34,889 bases of DNA from Bacteroidota bacterium. GTDB lineage: Bacteria; Bacteroidota; Bacteroidia; Chitinophagales; Saprospiraceae. Both the position numbers and the translations under genes were made by a program. The notes beneath the pieces are model-generated. The model worked only from the letters and a program-made list of their open reading frames with translations. It was not told the DNA's origin and searched no databases. How positions within the stretch are numbered: position 1 is the stretch's first letter; the number at the start of each line of letters is the position of its first letter. Positions 16,961-26,193 of the stretch are shown piece after piece. The stretch is taken from contig JAHEAR010000022.1 of the NCBI GenBank assembly GCA_024642665.1, positions 1 through 34,889 of the forward strand, read 5' to 3'.

Positions 16961-18703
16961 TCAGCTCATCCGCTTTCGTTCAATGACAATATTTTCCAAA
17001 ACCAACATATCCATATTTGTTCTCCGAAAACAGTCCAGTGCTTCCAGGGGTGTATTGACAATGGGTTCGTTTTCGTTGAAAGAAGTATTCAATAAAACCG
17101 GTACACCTGTCTTCCTGAAAAAAGCTTCAATCAGATGATAGTATCGGGGATTGGTTTCTTTTTCAACAGATTGCAATCTTCCGGTACCGTCAACATGTGT
17201 AACGGCAGGCAGCAAACTTTGCTTTTCCTTTCGAATGGGAAAGACCTTTTCCATAAAAGGAACATTGTCCTTCACCTCAAAATATTCCTCTACATATTCT
17301 GCCAGAATCGATGGGGCAAATGGTCTGAAACTCTCTCGCCTCTTTACTTTCGCATTGAGCAATTCTTTTGCATCCTGTCGTCTGGGGTCCGCGAGAATTG
17401 ATCTGGCTCCTAAAGCACGCGGACCGAATTCGGCACGCCCATTAAACCATCCCACTACACCGCCATGTATCAGGCAATCCGACACAACATCAAAAAGCAC
17501 ATCATCTTCCTTACTCGTAAAATTTACATTCTCCTTTTGAAGTAATTGCTCAATAGCTTCATTAGAAAAATGACTACCGGTATAGGCACTGCGTATAGAC
17601 GGCATTCTTTCCTTCTTCAATAGTTGGTGATGGACATATAAAGCAGCGCCCATAGAAATACCTGCATCATGTCCGGCACTCGGAATATACACTTCTTTGA
17701 ATGGTGTATTCCGGGTGATCTTACCATTGGCTACAGAATTCTGTGCTACTCCACCCGCCAGACATAGTGTTGTAGATTTTGTTCTTTCATAAAGTCCTTG
17801 CAGCAGATGAAAAATAATTTCTTCTGTAAATCGCTGAACGGAAGCTGCTAAATCTTTGTGGAATTGTGAAAGTTCTTCTCCCTTGATCCGCACCGGGCCA
17901 AAAAGATCAACCAACTTCTGACTATACAATTGATCTACCTTCGGGATATGATCGTCTCCATAGGAGATTACATTGCCACGGGTTACATTGAAATAAGCAA
18001 GATTTAGTTTAAACAAACCCTCTTTCGTAAGTTTTACAACATCTGTCAATTTGTCTCTGTACTGTGGATTCCCATAAGGGGCTAAGCCCATTATTTTATA
18101 CTCATCGCCATAGTGTGGGAATCCGAGATACTGCGTGAAGGCTGAATAAAAAACGCCAATCGAATGAGGAAAATCTATGGACGTTATTTCTTCTATATCA
18201 GTTCCGTGACCTATCCCTAACATGGTGGTTGTAAAATCTCCACTCCCATCTATAGAAAGGAGTGCGGCATCTTTAAAGGGAGAAGCATAAAATGCAGAAG
18301 CTAAATGGGCATGATGATGCTCGACATAATGGATTTTTCTTTTAATTTCCTCTTCCATACATCCAGGGAAAAGTTTAGCAAACTCATTCGATAGGGAAGC
18401 AATTTTCTTTGCATTCAGGAATCGGTTTTGGATAGCGCGAATTCCGATTTGGGGATGTGCTGCGGCAAAGACCATCTTCTTGAGGAGCTTTGCTTTTGGA
18501 TCTCTTCCAATGGCAATATGGTCTATCTTATCAATTCCAATATTAGCATCTGCCAAGCAAAACTTTATAGCTTCTGAGGGAAATCCTGCCCAGTGTTTTA
18601 CTCTTCTAAAGCGTTCTTCTTCGCTGGCAGCGATCATTACGCCATCTTTAAAAAGAGCGGCTGAAGAATCTGCATGATAAGCGTTAAGCCCTAGTATGTA
18701 CAT
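16961..18703 (-). CDS. O-carbamoyltransferase, NodU/CmcH family
   Basis: 580 residues, full family length. The N-terminal Kae1-like domain begins ILGLNAYHADSSAAL (3-17), has the metal-binding His motif EHHHAHLASAF (128-138), and DGSGDFTT (152-159). The LCLAGGVAQNS block (313-323) closes the ATPase-like fold. The C-terminal YrdC-like domain has EFGPRALGARSIL (425-437) and RPFAPSIL (460-467), which bind carbamoyl phosphate/carbamoyladenylate. Family members transfer a carbamoyl group to a hydroxyl of a sugar or antibiotic (NodU, CmcH, GdmN). Here the target is probably a sugar of the surface polysaccharide, since GT2 genes flank it closely on both sides. The substrate is inference; the family is secure. 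Confidence 0.92.
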   Translation of the reverse strand: MYILGLNAYHADSSAALFKDGVMIAASEEERFRRVKHWAGFPSEAIKFCLADANIGIDKIDHIAIGRDPKAKLLKKMVFAAAHPQIGIRAIQNRFLNAKKIASLSNEFAKLFPGCMEEEIKRKIHYVEHHHAHLASAFYASPFKDAALLSIDGSGDFTTTMLGIGHGTDIEEITSIDFPHSIGVFYSAFTQYLGFPHYGDEYKIMGLAPYGNPQYRDKLTDVVKLTKEGLFKLNLAYFNVTRGNVISYGDDHIPKVDQLYSQKLVDLFGPVRIKGEELSQFHKDLAASVQRFTEEIIFHLLQGLYERTKSTTLCLAGGVAQNSVANGKITRNTPFKEVYIPSAGHDAGISMGAALYVHHQLLKKERMPSIRSAYTGSHFSNEAIEQLLQKENVNFTSKEDDVLFDVVSDCLIHGGVVGWFNGRAEFGPRALGARSILADPRRQDAKELLNAKVKRRESFRPFAPSILAEYVEEYFEVKDNVPFMEKVFPIRKEKQSLLPAVTHVDGTGRLQSVEKETNPRYYHLIEAFFRKTGVPVLLNTSFNENEPIVNTPLEALDCFRRTNMDMLVLENIVIERKRMS

Positions 18704-18746
18704 TCTTTGAAATTGTCATCCGTTGATAAAATGAAATATAATTGGG

Positions 18747-19661
18747 TTAAAGTTTAACCCCGAATTTTTCCTCTATAATTTGTTGAACCGGCTTATTCTC
18801 TGTTTTCGCCCACCACTCGATTTGCTTGATTTTGGCATCGACCAGAAACCTGTACCAGAACCCTTGTAGAAAATGCCAAACCAACCCTTTCCGTCCGTCG
18901 AGGAAACCCAGCTTTATCCAATACCTGAACTGGAAATAAAGAAATGCTCTCAGGAAAAGGGGCAGCTTCAGATATAAATTGTTTTTATACCATCGCTTTG
19001 CTACTGCTTGTTTTCCTTTTGCAGTATTTCCACCCGTTGCTTTTTCTTTAAGTAATTGATAATTCGTGTTGAGTATATCAATGGCTTCTCTTGTAGAATA
19101 ATCATTGTGCTTGTTGGTCCACCAACTAAGTGAATTTAAATTATTATCCACAAAGTCTTCTTCAAATGTAATTGAGTTTCCTTTCAAGAGAAACGTATGT
19201 TCATCCATCCAACGTTGTTCAATTGCGGCCTCTCCTGTTCGCCAAATTCGAAGTAGCATGGTTGGATAGTACCCCCCGTAACGAATCCATTGTCCCATAA
19301 AATAGACTTGTCGTTTTAACACAACTCCCGACACTTCTGAGGGTAGTTTGTCTATGCGTCCATGGATCTCTTTTGTTAGTTGCGGAGTGAGATATTCATC
19401 TGCATCCATTCGCATGGTCCACTTTGTATGGATGTGTCCGCTATCCATGGCCCATTGAAATTGTTGTGCCTGATTGACGAAAGGGTTCTGTAAGACTTTT
19501 GCATTTAACTCTTTTGCGATATCTATTGTCCTGTCAGTGGAATAAGAATCAACCAGGATGACTACCCTAGCAATGGTCCAGGCACTTTCGATAGCTCTTC
19601 GAATATGAAGTTCTTCATTGAAGGCAAGGATGACGACTGTTATATTAGAATTTGGTTGCAC
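18747..19661 (-). CDS. GT2 glycosyltransferase, KdtX/WaaE-like
   Basis: 304 residues from a GTG start at 19661. VVILAFNEELHIRRAIES (9-26), VILVDSYSTDRT (34-45) and MRMDADEYL (83-91) with the DAD metal motif place it with the GT2 enzymes related to WaaE/KdtX of LPS core synthesis. The C-terminal region has a hydrophobic-aromatic stretch (LPLFLRAFLYFQFRYW) that probably binds the membrane. It starts 9 bases after the GMC oxidoreductase stop. The acceptor is not identifiable. Confidence 0.87.
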   Translation of the reverse strand: MQPNSNITVVILAFNEELHIRRAIESAWTIARVVILVDSYSTDRTIDIAKELNAKVLQNPFVNQAQQFQWAMDSGHIHTKWTMRMDADEYLTPQLTKEIHGRIDKLPSEVSGVVLKRQVYFMGQWIRYGGYYPTMLLRIWRTGEAAIEQRWMDEHTFLLKGNSITFEEDFVDNNLNSLSWWTNKHNDYSTREAIDILNTNYQLLKEKATGGNTAKGKQAVAKRWYKNNLYLKLPLFLRAFLYFQFRYWIKLGFLDGRKGLVWHFLQGFWYRFLVDAKIKQIEWWAKTENKPVQQIIEEKFGVKL

Positions 19662-19670
19662 GCTTTGATA

Positions 19671-21230
19671 TTAAACCTGAAACTTGCTTTTGATATGTTC
19701 ACTTAGACGCATCGCAAGAGCCATAAAGGTAAGTGTAGGGTTAGAATGTCCTGAAGTTGGAAAGACAGAACTGCCTGCCACAAATAGATTATTTACACCA
19801 TGAAGGCAACAATTTTCATCTACAACACCCGCAGCTTGTGTTTTGCTCATGCGCGTTGTCCCCATATGATGAAAGGCATCTGCCAGGTGCTGTTTAATAG
19901 TCTCATCATCTTCGTGGAGCCAACTATCCCATATTATCGTACCCATATTCAAATTCTTGAATTGTGATTCGAGCATAGGGCAAAATTCTAAAAGGGTTTT
20001 AATCGTGTCATCAGAAATATGCCAATGTATTTCCGCTAAGGGCATTCCATATCTGTCAGTAACTGCAGAGAGCCCTATAAAGCTCTTTTCAGATGGCGAT
20101 TGCTCCAGCATAATAGTCAATCTAGCATTACTATTCTTTATATAAATAAATCGACCTAGCCAATAGGCATTGAGCGCAGGAATTATATCTCCCGCATCTC
20201 GCAAAGAAACAATCAACTTTTGAAAGTCTTTCCGTGTTGGCATTTTTAACCGACTTAAAGAACGATAGACACCCTTCGATGCCTCAAACAAGCTTCCTTG
20301 TTTCGGAAGAAATTGAATGAAAGCAGTTGCTGATAAAATGTTCTTCCTCGCTTGCGATTCCGATGTCAGGGATAATCTGGGCAGGCATCTAGTCCGGCCT
20401 TTGAAGAAATAGCCAAAATAACTTTGCAACGTTTGCCTATTCGTAGGATGAATTGTGGCGACCTGCGCAGTGGGATGGTCTTGAAACATGCGGCCTACCC
20501 ACTTATTTACCGGTATTGATTCGGAAACTAAAATCAATCGTGCATTTTCGATTCCTCCAGCCGCAAGTACATAATGAGATGCCCTTACTGTTCCCTTTTT
20601 TCCAAGATGATTTTGAATCTTTATATTCTTTACCTGCTGTGCTTCTAAATCATATTCAATTGAAGTTGTGACCGCATGGAGTAAAATATGTGTTGTTGTA
20701 TGTTGTGAACACAATTCAATTAGATTTGGTTTTAAGTTTGGTCTTGGACTCCATTTCGAAAAGTGAAGCTTGATGGCAGATTGATCCCAATGCAAAGGAG
20801 GCAATGACCTAAGCTTAAAAACGTCTGCATCGTAACTTACCTGATCTACTTTCAGCAAACGTTCAGCCTTAGAATAATAAAGTTTGATATCTTCTGCTGA
20901 AATGGGCCAACCTGAATAATCAACCCAATCCTTTTGAGTGAAAACATCATCTTCCAGGGGTAACGCTTGTCCACCCCAATACTCCGAGGTGCCTCCCAAA
21001 CCGAAATACCTGCCTTCCAAATGCCCGGAAAACGGATGGCCTGTAATATAACTGGCTTTCTCCGATTCCTGGTCCGGACTCTCGTTCATTCCACCTCTCT
21101 CTATTACTAAAATCCGTAATGAAGAAGATGACAATGTACTTAACATTGTGTAGGTCGCAATGCCTCCCCCGATGATACAGAGATCGGCATCAAAATTTGT
21201 TGCCGAATCATCTAAAAAGTTTAAAATCAC
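19671..21230 (-). CDS. FAD-dependent GMC-type oxidoreductase
   Basis: 519 residues from a GTG at 21230 that overlaps the FkbM stop (GTGA, 21227-21230). The N-terminal Rossmann motif is CIIGGGIATYTML (18-30), then an Arg-Gly-Gly (ERGG) after the second strand. GGTSEYWGGQA is the family block around the flavin. The C-terminus has HHMGTTRM (454-461) and FVAGSSVFPTSGHSNPTLT, with the catalytic His495/Asn497 pair. GMC enzymes oxidise primary or secondary alcohols, including sugar C2/C3 hydroxyls in the pyranose-oxidase-like branch. No signal peptide is seen, so it should be cytosolic. This is an unusual enzyme for a capsule locus; it may oxidise a sugar or polyol intermediate that the neighbouring aldo/keto reductase then reduces. 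Confidence 0.87.
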   Translation of the reverse strand: MILNFLDDSATNFDADLCIIGGGIATYTMLSTLSSSSLRILVIERGGMNESPDQESEKASYITGHPFSGHLEGRYFGLGGTSEYWGGQALPLEDDVFTQKDWVDYSGWPISAEDIKLYYSKAERLLKVDQVSYDADVFKLRSLPPLHWDQSAIKLHFSKWSPRPNLKPNLIELCSQHTTTHILLHAVTTSIEYDLEAQQVKNIKIQNHLGKKGTVRASHYVLAAGGIENARLILVSESIPVNKWVGRMFQDHPTAQVATIHPTNRQTLQSYFGYFFKGRTRCLPRLSLTSESQARKNILSATAFIQFLPKQGSLFEASKGVYRSLSRLKMPTRKDFQKLIVSLRDAGDIIPALNAYWLGRFIYIKNSNARLTIMLEQSPSEKSFIGLSAVTDRYGMPLAEIHWHISDDTIKTLLEFCPMLESQFKNLNMGTIIWDSWLHEDDETIKQHLADAFHHMGTTRMSKTQAAGVVDENCCLHGVNNLFVAGSSVFPTSGHSNPTLTFMALAMRLSEHIKSKFQV

Positions 21231-22051
21231 TTTATAGCCAGTAAATGTGACGCGTCAATCCAATCCAGTTTTTTGAAACCAACATCTTGCAACAATTTGC
21301 ATATACGGTTTGCTCGATCACTATCTTTTTGTTCGGCGAAAATTGAAAAATGCATTTCTATCATTATAGCGCGGCAATCCTTATGCCGAATCGATTCTTT
21401 TCCTCCAAGCAAAACTTGCTCTTCAAATCCCTCAACATCTATTTTGATTACACCAGGTATTTTCAAATTATCTTTCTCGACGAGTTTGTCTATGGTGGTT
21501 ACCTGGACTACCTGATTTTCATTAGAAATTACCTGCCCACCCTGATCGAGTCTATGGGTTCCTGCTGATGCATCATGAGCAAGTATTAAGTGCAATTGTT
21601 TTTCTTCACTACCAAGTGCTACATCATAAATTACGACATTGGAAATATTGTTTAATGTAAGATTAGACTCAAGTTTGCGCCTTGATGAATCTTCCGGTTC
21701 GAATGAATAAACAATCCCGCTTGGTTTGTTCTTGAGTGCCAGAAGACAACTATAAGCACCAATGCTGGCACCAATATCCCAAAAATTAATTCCGGGTTTC
21801 AGGTTTGTTAATAGTTTTTCAAGAATATGCTTATCCCGATATACGGCATTGGCTCTCATCCATTCATATGCGCTGCCTGTATGAAGTTTATAGTCATAGC
21901 CTAAAAGAGAAATAGCTGCGAATTTGGGTTTGTTTTGTTCGTAATACTTTCTTTCCTTGGTATTGGCCATCCTGCTTTTGTACGAGAGGAGTCGGGTGAT
22001 ACCTAACTTTCTTGCCAAATTTCGAATGCCTGTTAATTGTGTAAAATTCAT
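21227..22051 (-). CDS. FkbM-family SAM-dependent methyltransferase
   Basis: 274 residues. The SAM-binding motif is FWDIGASIGAYS (90-101) with the acidic FEPE (117-120) after the second strand. VIKIDVEGFEEQVLLGG is the diagnostic FkbM block. FkbM enzymes O-methylate hydroxyls, often on sugars of surface glycans. ATG at 22051 overlaps the aldo/keto reductase stop (ATGA, 22048-22051) and its own stop overlaps the GTG of the GMC gene, so three genes are coupled in a row. It probably methylates a sugar of the polymer or its non-reducing end. The target position is unknown. Confidence 0.88.
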   Translation of the reverse strand: MNFTQLTGIRNLARKLGITRLLSYKSRMANTKERKYYEQNKPKFAAISLLGYDYKLHTGSAYEWMRANAVYRDKHILEKLLTNLKPGINFWDIGASIGAYSCLLALKNKPSGIVYSFEPEDSSRRKLESNLTLNNISNVVIYDVALGSEEKQLHLILAHDASAGTHRLDQGGQVISNENQVVQVTTIDKLVEKDNLKIPGVIKIDVEGFEEQVLLGGKESIRHKDCRAIMIEMHFSIFAEQKDSDRANRICKLLQDVGFKKLDWIDASHLLAIK

Positions 22052-23004
22052 GTTGCTTGTATATGTTTTCTGATTATAGCAATCGATTGATCAAATGTTA
22101 GCCTGTCAATAGGTATATTCTTCCAGGAAGAAATCGTTTCCTTGATATGATGATTATTGGACGAAGAGAATAGAGTCATACCACTTGGGTTTTCATACTT
22201 GGCACCTGCAAGGCAAAAACTTATTACATCAGCTTTTTTCTTAAAATCTAATTGGTTTATGTTGATATTCCTTTTAAACCAATCTTTCTGTCGTAATGAA
22301 TTAATTCGGTCAACATTTTGAAATACGCCATGGATATTAATCATTCGATTTTCCAATTTCGAAATGGGGCCATGGCATAAATTATACTCATGCTGGACGA
22401 CCCTATATTCCGGATGTAGTGTGGCTATATCTTCTAACTTTTCAAGTTCGGACCCAATGCCTATCGATCTTGCTTTACCGGATTGAAGAGCCCTCGCCAT
22501 AAATTGGATAGTTTGAGGGCCATTGGCTTCTGCAATTGTACTTTCATGAAGGAGCAGGACATCAACATAATCAGTTTTCAAGCGCTTAAGACTCTTTTCA
22601 AGACTTTGCATCGCCCATGCCTGATCAAAATCGAATGATTTATGCCTGCTTACCCCTGCAGGTAAGCCCACGGTATTCTTCTTCTTTACTTTTATGGTTA
22701 TTTGTCTGATGCTGCTAAGTATTCCAAAGGGTAGCATCGAAAGCATTGCGGATGGCTGAAGACCAATTTTAGTTGCTATTTGAATTTTATCTCTTTTGTG
22801 ATGTGCAAATGTTCCTACTAATTTTTCGGACCAGCCATAGGCATAAATAGGTGCCGTATCAAAATAAGATACACCATGATCAAATGCAAGATCCAGTGTA
22901 TATAATGCTTCTGCCTTAGTATGATGATGCCCAAGTCGTGATGTTCCCAAACCCAGACCTTTTAATGAAAACGTCTCTGTGCTATTCAATTGGGCTGGTC
23001 TCAT
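22048..23004 (-). CDS. Aldo/keto reductase
   Basis: 318 residues, a TIM-barrel AKR. The catalytic tetrad is complete: Asp49 and Tyr54 in FDTAPIYAYG (48-57), Lys79 in IATKIG, and His153 in VLLLHES. The C-terminal NADPH-binding part has GMTLFSSSNNHHIKETI, a variant of the usual G-x-S block. AKRs reduce carbonyls with NADPH; in polysaccharide loci a few reduce keto-sugars. It overlaps the upstream GT4 gene by 23 bases and the FkbM gene by 4. Pairing with a GMC oxidoreductase suggests oxidation then reduction at one carbon. That is inference. Confidence 0.87.
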   Translation of the reverse strand: MRPAQLNSTETFSLKGLGLGTSRLGHHHTKAEALYTLDLAFDHGVSYFDTAPIYAYGWSEKLVGTFAHHKRDKIQIATKIGLQPSAMLSMLPFGILSSIRQITIKVKKKNTVGLPAGVSRHKSFDFDQAWAMQSLEKSLKRLKTDYVDVLLLHESTIAEANGPQTIQFMARALQSGKARSIGIGSELEKLEDIATLHPEYRVVQHEYNLCHGPISKLENRMINIHGVFQNVDRINSLRQKDWFKRNININQLDFKKKADVISFCLAGAKYENPSGMTLFSSSNNHHIKETISSWKNIPIDRLTFDQSIAIIRKHIQAT

Positions 23005-24148
23005 TATGGGTAATAAATTTTTTATTGACCAAACTATAACATTCGTTGATATAGCGACTGGCCATGATAAATGGATTATATTCAGCTTGAATTATCTGTG
23101 GTGCCCTGAGTCGAATATCTATTAATCGTTCTCGTTCCTTGTTTATTCTTTCGAGTGTATTTATACATACTCTTTTGTCAGGCTCTATTACCCATCCCAA
23201 ATCATGATCTAATACGAAATCTGAGGCACCAACGTGTTTGCTTAATAAAACTGCTGTTCCTTGAGAAAGCGATTCGATCACTACATTGCCAAAATTCTCT
23301 GTATGAGAAAGCAATACTAACAAATCTGCCTTTGCAAGTATTTCAAATTTTGCAGAATCATAAACCGGTCCGATGAATCTAATCTGGTGATAGTCGCCAA
23401 TCAGATTTTGCAATTGAGCCGCATAATCCGGATCTCCTTCTCCAGCGATGGTTAAGGTATAGGAAAATGCAACTTCTTTTAAGCACTCAATAAGTAATTC
23501 AAGATTCTTGACTTGATCTAAGCGGCCTAAAAAAATAAGTTGAAGAGTATCCCTTTTGGCATCAGTTTTATTCCACTTTTCAGGAATACTAACAATGTTG
23601 GGAATCGTTATGATTTTGGCTTTTGGCACAGCATTTTTAAACTTTCTTGCTTCTTCTTCGCTAGTCACATGAAGGAGGGTTCTATTGAGCATGCCTTTGA
23701 ATAAAAGTTTGTGCAACCAATTCTTTTTACGCATTGTATGTTTTGTGCGGAAGGTGTACTCACTTAATGCTCCTCTTGGCGAAAGCACATGAGGCACTTG
23801 ATATAGTTTACAAATGAAAAGAGCCATAATTGCTACCCAATTCCACCAACCATGAATATGGACAAGGTCATATTGTTTTACGCGCTTTATCAGACCCCAG
23901 GTATGAGCGGGAGAAAAAGAGATAGGGTCACCTATTAACCTTCGATAGTAGAAGACTTGCACACCTTCGACAATCTTCAATTGACCATTCGTATAAGCGA
24001 AATCATGCTTTCCATTTGCGTTGGTTGTCAATACAGTTACATCGACATTATTGTCCTGAAGTGTTTCTGAAAGCGCACTTACTGATATTGTTGGACCGCC
24101 ATAAATCCATGAAGGTTTATATCCTGCAGAGACCATCAGGACTTTCAT
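22982..24148 (-). CDS. GT4 glycosyltransferase
   Basis: 388 residues from ATG 24148. A TTG two codons upstream also opens the frame, but the ATG gives the standard MKVLMVSAGYKPSW start. The N-domain has YDLVHIHGWWNW and VLSPRGALSEY, a Ser-Pro-Arg-Gly block common in GT4 enzymes of O-antigen loci. The C-domain has IFLGRLDQVKNLELLIE, LTIAGEGDP, and the E-x7-E motif ENFGNVVIE. It should act on a lipid-linked acceptor at the inner face of the membrane. The donor sugar is not identifiable. It overlaps the aldo/keto reductase start. Confidence 0.88.
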   Translation of the reverse strand: MKVLMVSAGYKPSWIYGGPTISVSALSETLQDNNVDVTVLTTNANGKHDFAYTNGQLKIVEGVQVFYYRRLIGDPISFSPAHTWGLIKRVKQYDLVHIHGWWNWVAIMALFICKLYQVPHVLSPRGALSEYTFRTKHTMRKKNWLHKLLFKGMLNRTLLHVTSEEEARKFKNAVPKAKIITIPNIVSIPEKWNKTDAKRDTLQLIFLGRLDQVKNLELLIECLKEVAFSYTLTIAGEGDPDYAAQLQNLIGDYHQIRFIGPVYDSAKFEILAKADLLVLLSHTENFGNVVIESLSQGTAVLLSKHVGASDFVLDHDLGWVIEPDKRVCINTLERINKERERLIDIRLRAPQIIQAEYNPFIMASRYINECYSLVNKKFITHNETSPIE

Positions 24149-24196
24149 TCCCAAAATTTCAAATTACAAATAGCATTATTAGACATCCGTATTATA

Positions 24197-25219
24197 CTAA
24201 TTTGCTATTTCGTTAAAAACTTTTTCGTAGACATCATAATACATTTCCGCGATGTGTTCCCCAGAAAATCGCATACGATTTGACCTGCCCTTATCAATCA
24301 AATCCTCTCTTAAATCTTTGTCTGATATTAATCTGAGTATTCCATTTCTGATGTCCGAAACATCAGAAGCATCGACAAGAAATGCCGCATCTTTTGCCAC
24401 ATCTATCATGGAGGAATTGTTTCCTGCGATGACAGGACGCTCTACCCAATTAGCCTCGATAATCGGCATACCGAAACCTTCAAACGTGGAAATGAAAGTT
24501 AAAATATCACACTTAGTATACTCATCGATTACCTCTTGTTGAGAAAGGTTAAATTTGTTTTCAAACTGAATGCCGTGCAAAGTAAGTAGTCTTTTATGTT
24601 CTTCATTCAATTGACCAACAATCACAAGCTTGCAAGGAATATTTTCCAAGGCCGGAATTAGTCTTTCTAAATTTTTATTTGGCGCTGTCCCTAACTGAAG
24701 CAGAACAGGACAATCCGTATTAAATTCCTTAGCAAAAGGCCTAAATAATTCCGAAACAGCTACTGGAATAACAACTACTTTATCCGGGTCACATTTAGCG
24801 TATCGAACAATATCTGATTTGCTGGCCTGAGAAATCGTCGTAATACATTTTGCTTTCCGAACTGGAAGGTAAAGCCAGAATAGTTTAAAAATAAACCGCT
24901 TGTACCAGATATTGGAATTCATTGGACCACAATCCAGAATAGTGAGGATCGATCTGCTTTTGCGAAAAAATGCATTCACGTAATGGATGTCACCGGTTAC
25001 ATGATTGATCACGCCTTGCGCTCTGGCAGCAAAAACGGCATTCAGTAATCGCCTCACAAAACCATTACTTTCATATCTCGCCAAATCCACTTTAAAATCA
25101 ATAGATGAGGAAAGTCTCTGACGTACATCATCAAAAATAAATTCAAGACTAAAGTTTGCATTGTGTCTTGGTCTTCTTTGAAAATGAACGACCTGAAGTT
25201 TAGGCTTCATATGGATCAT
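24197..25219 (-). CDS. GT4 glycosyltransferase
   Basis: 340 residues. The N-domain is short and has ITTISQASKSDIVRY, a typical GT4 block. The C-domain has VLLQLGTAPNKNLERLIPAL, KLVIVGQL and the E-x7-E motif EGFGMPIIE. Two starts compete: ATG 25219 and ATG 25210, three codons later; both overlap the 3' end of the short Gmd gene. It resembles mannosyl- and rhamnosyltransferases of the WbaZ/RfaG type, without enough to name a sugar. Confidence 0.87.
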   Translation of the reverse strand: MIHMKPKLQVVHFQRRPRHNANFSLEFIFDDVRQRLSSSIDFKVDLARYESNGFVRRLLNAVFAARAQGVINHVTGDIHYVNAFFRKSRSILTILDCGPMNSNIWYKRFIFKLFWLYLPVRKAKCITTISQASKSDIVRYAKCDPDKVVVIPVAVSELFRPFAKEFNTDCPVLLQLGTAPNKNLERLIPALENIPCKLVIVGQLNEEHKRLLTLHGIQFENKFNLSQQEVIDEYTKCDILTFISTFEGFGMPIIEANWVERPVIAGNNSSMIDVAKDAAFLVDASDVSDIRNGILRLISDKDLREDLIDKGRSNRMRFSGEHIAEMYYDVYEKVFNEIAN

Positions 25220-26183
25220 TGGCTAATTCCTCTTTAATTAACATATCGAGCACTTCAAAAAATGTCAAGGTATACTTCCATTCGGTTTGTTTTTCGACCT
25301 CTGATTTATCGCCATAAATATCTTTGATCTCTGCCGGCCTGAATAACGCCGGATCAATGACAATCCGTTCGTGATCCACATTGAGTTGGTCAAATACATA
25401 AAAAGCAATCTGCCGCAAGGAGACCGAGGTTCCACTGCAAACCTGAAAATCCGTTGGTTGATCCAGCTGCATCATCATCCAAATGGCCTTCACATACTCT
25501 TTGGCATGCCCGAAATCTCTTTTAATATCAATATTTCCCAGCGCAAGCGTAGTCTGCAATCCTCTGCTGATTCGAATGGCTGCTTTGATGACCTTCTTCA
25601 CAAAAAAGGAATCCGTTCTCAAATAGGATTCATGATTGAATAGTATACCGCTAATCGCAAAGAGTCCATACGCCTCCCTGTATTGGCTGACCATCCAGTG
25701 ACCGGCGGCTTTTGATATTCCATATGGACTGATTGGATGCAATTGAGTATGCGTCGATATCGGAAGACTTTCAATTTTACCAAACATTTCACTACTGCTG
25801 GCTTGGTAGTATTTGATATTGGTGTCCACAGAGCGAATGGCCTCCAACAAATTTAATACCGTCATGATATTAAACTCAATGGTTTCGTGCGGCTTACTAA
25901 AAGAATAAGAGACTGAACTTTGTGCTACCAGATTATAGATTTCGTCAGGAGCAAAACTTCTAAGCAACTCCGTGCATGCTTTTGGATCCAAAAGATTACA
26001 TCCAAGTAATTCAATCTTATCTCTTACACCCAAATATTCAAGTCGATAAAAATCGTTTCCATCGCCCTCCCGATGAATGCCGATCACGCAATAGTTTTTC
26101 TCCACTAATAGTTGAGCCAAATAAGCCCCATCCTGCCCCGTAATTCCCGTAATGATAGCCGTCTTCAATCTTTGTGTACTCAA
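25200..26183 (-). CDS. Short GDP-mannose 4,6-dehydratase paralogue (Gmd-like SDR)
   Basis: 327 residues, about 50 shorter than the Gmd encoded at 15035-16171. The cofactor motif [11 protein letters not shown] (12-22) and YGISK (Tyr154, Lys158) are intact. The catalytic Thr of Gmd is Ser130 here (QASSSEMFG), and the RRSS NADP loop is replaced by HREGDGND (37-44). Short Gmd forms exist beside Rmd in D-rhamnose loci, and the sequence fits that branch, but no Rmd-type reductase is seen nearby. It could make a second pool of GDP-4-keto-6-deoxymannose or act on another nucleotide sugar. The start is TTG 26183 or TTG 26168; an in-frame TAG lies three codons before the first. Confidence 0.85.
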   Translation of the reverse strand: MSTQRLKTAIITGITGQDGAYLAQLLVEKNYCVIGIHREGDGNDFYRLEYLGVRDKIELLGCNLLDPKACTELLRSFAPDEIYNLVAQSSVSYSFSKPHETIEFNIMTVLNLLEAIRSVDTNIKYYQASSSEMFGKIESLPISTHTQLHPISPYGISKAAGHWMVSQYREAYGLFAISGILFNHESYLRTDSFFVKKVIKAAIRISRGLQTTLALGNIDIKRDFGHAKEYVKAIWMMMQLDQPTDFQVCSGTSVSLRQIAFYVFDQLNVDHERIVIDPALFRPAEIKDIYGDKSEVEKQTEWKYTLTFFEVLDMLIKEELANDPYEA

Positions 26184-26193
26184 CTTTATCTAT

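Noticed and set aside
17151-17540. 129-codon plus-strand open frame opposite the carbamoyltransferase
   Set aside because: Antisense shadow; the minus-strand frame carries all the family motifs.
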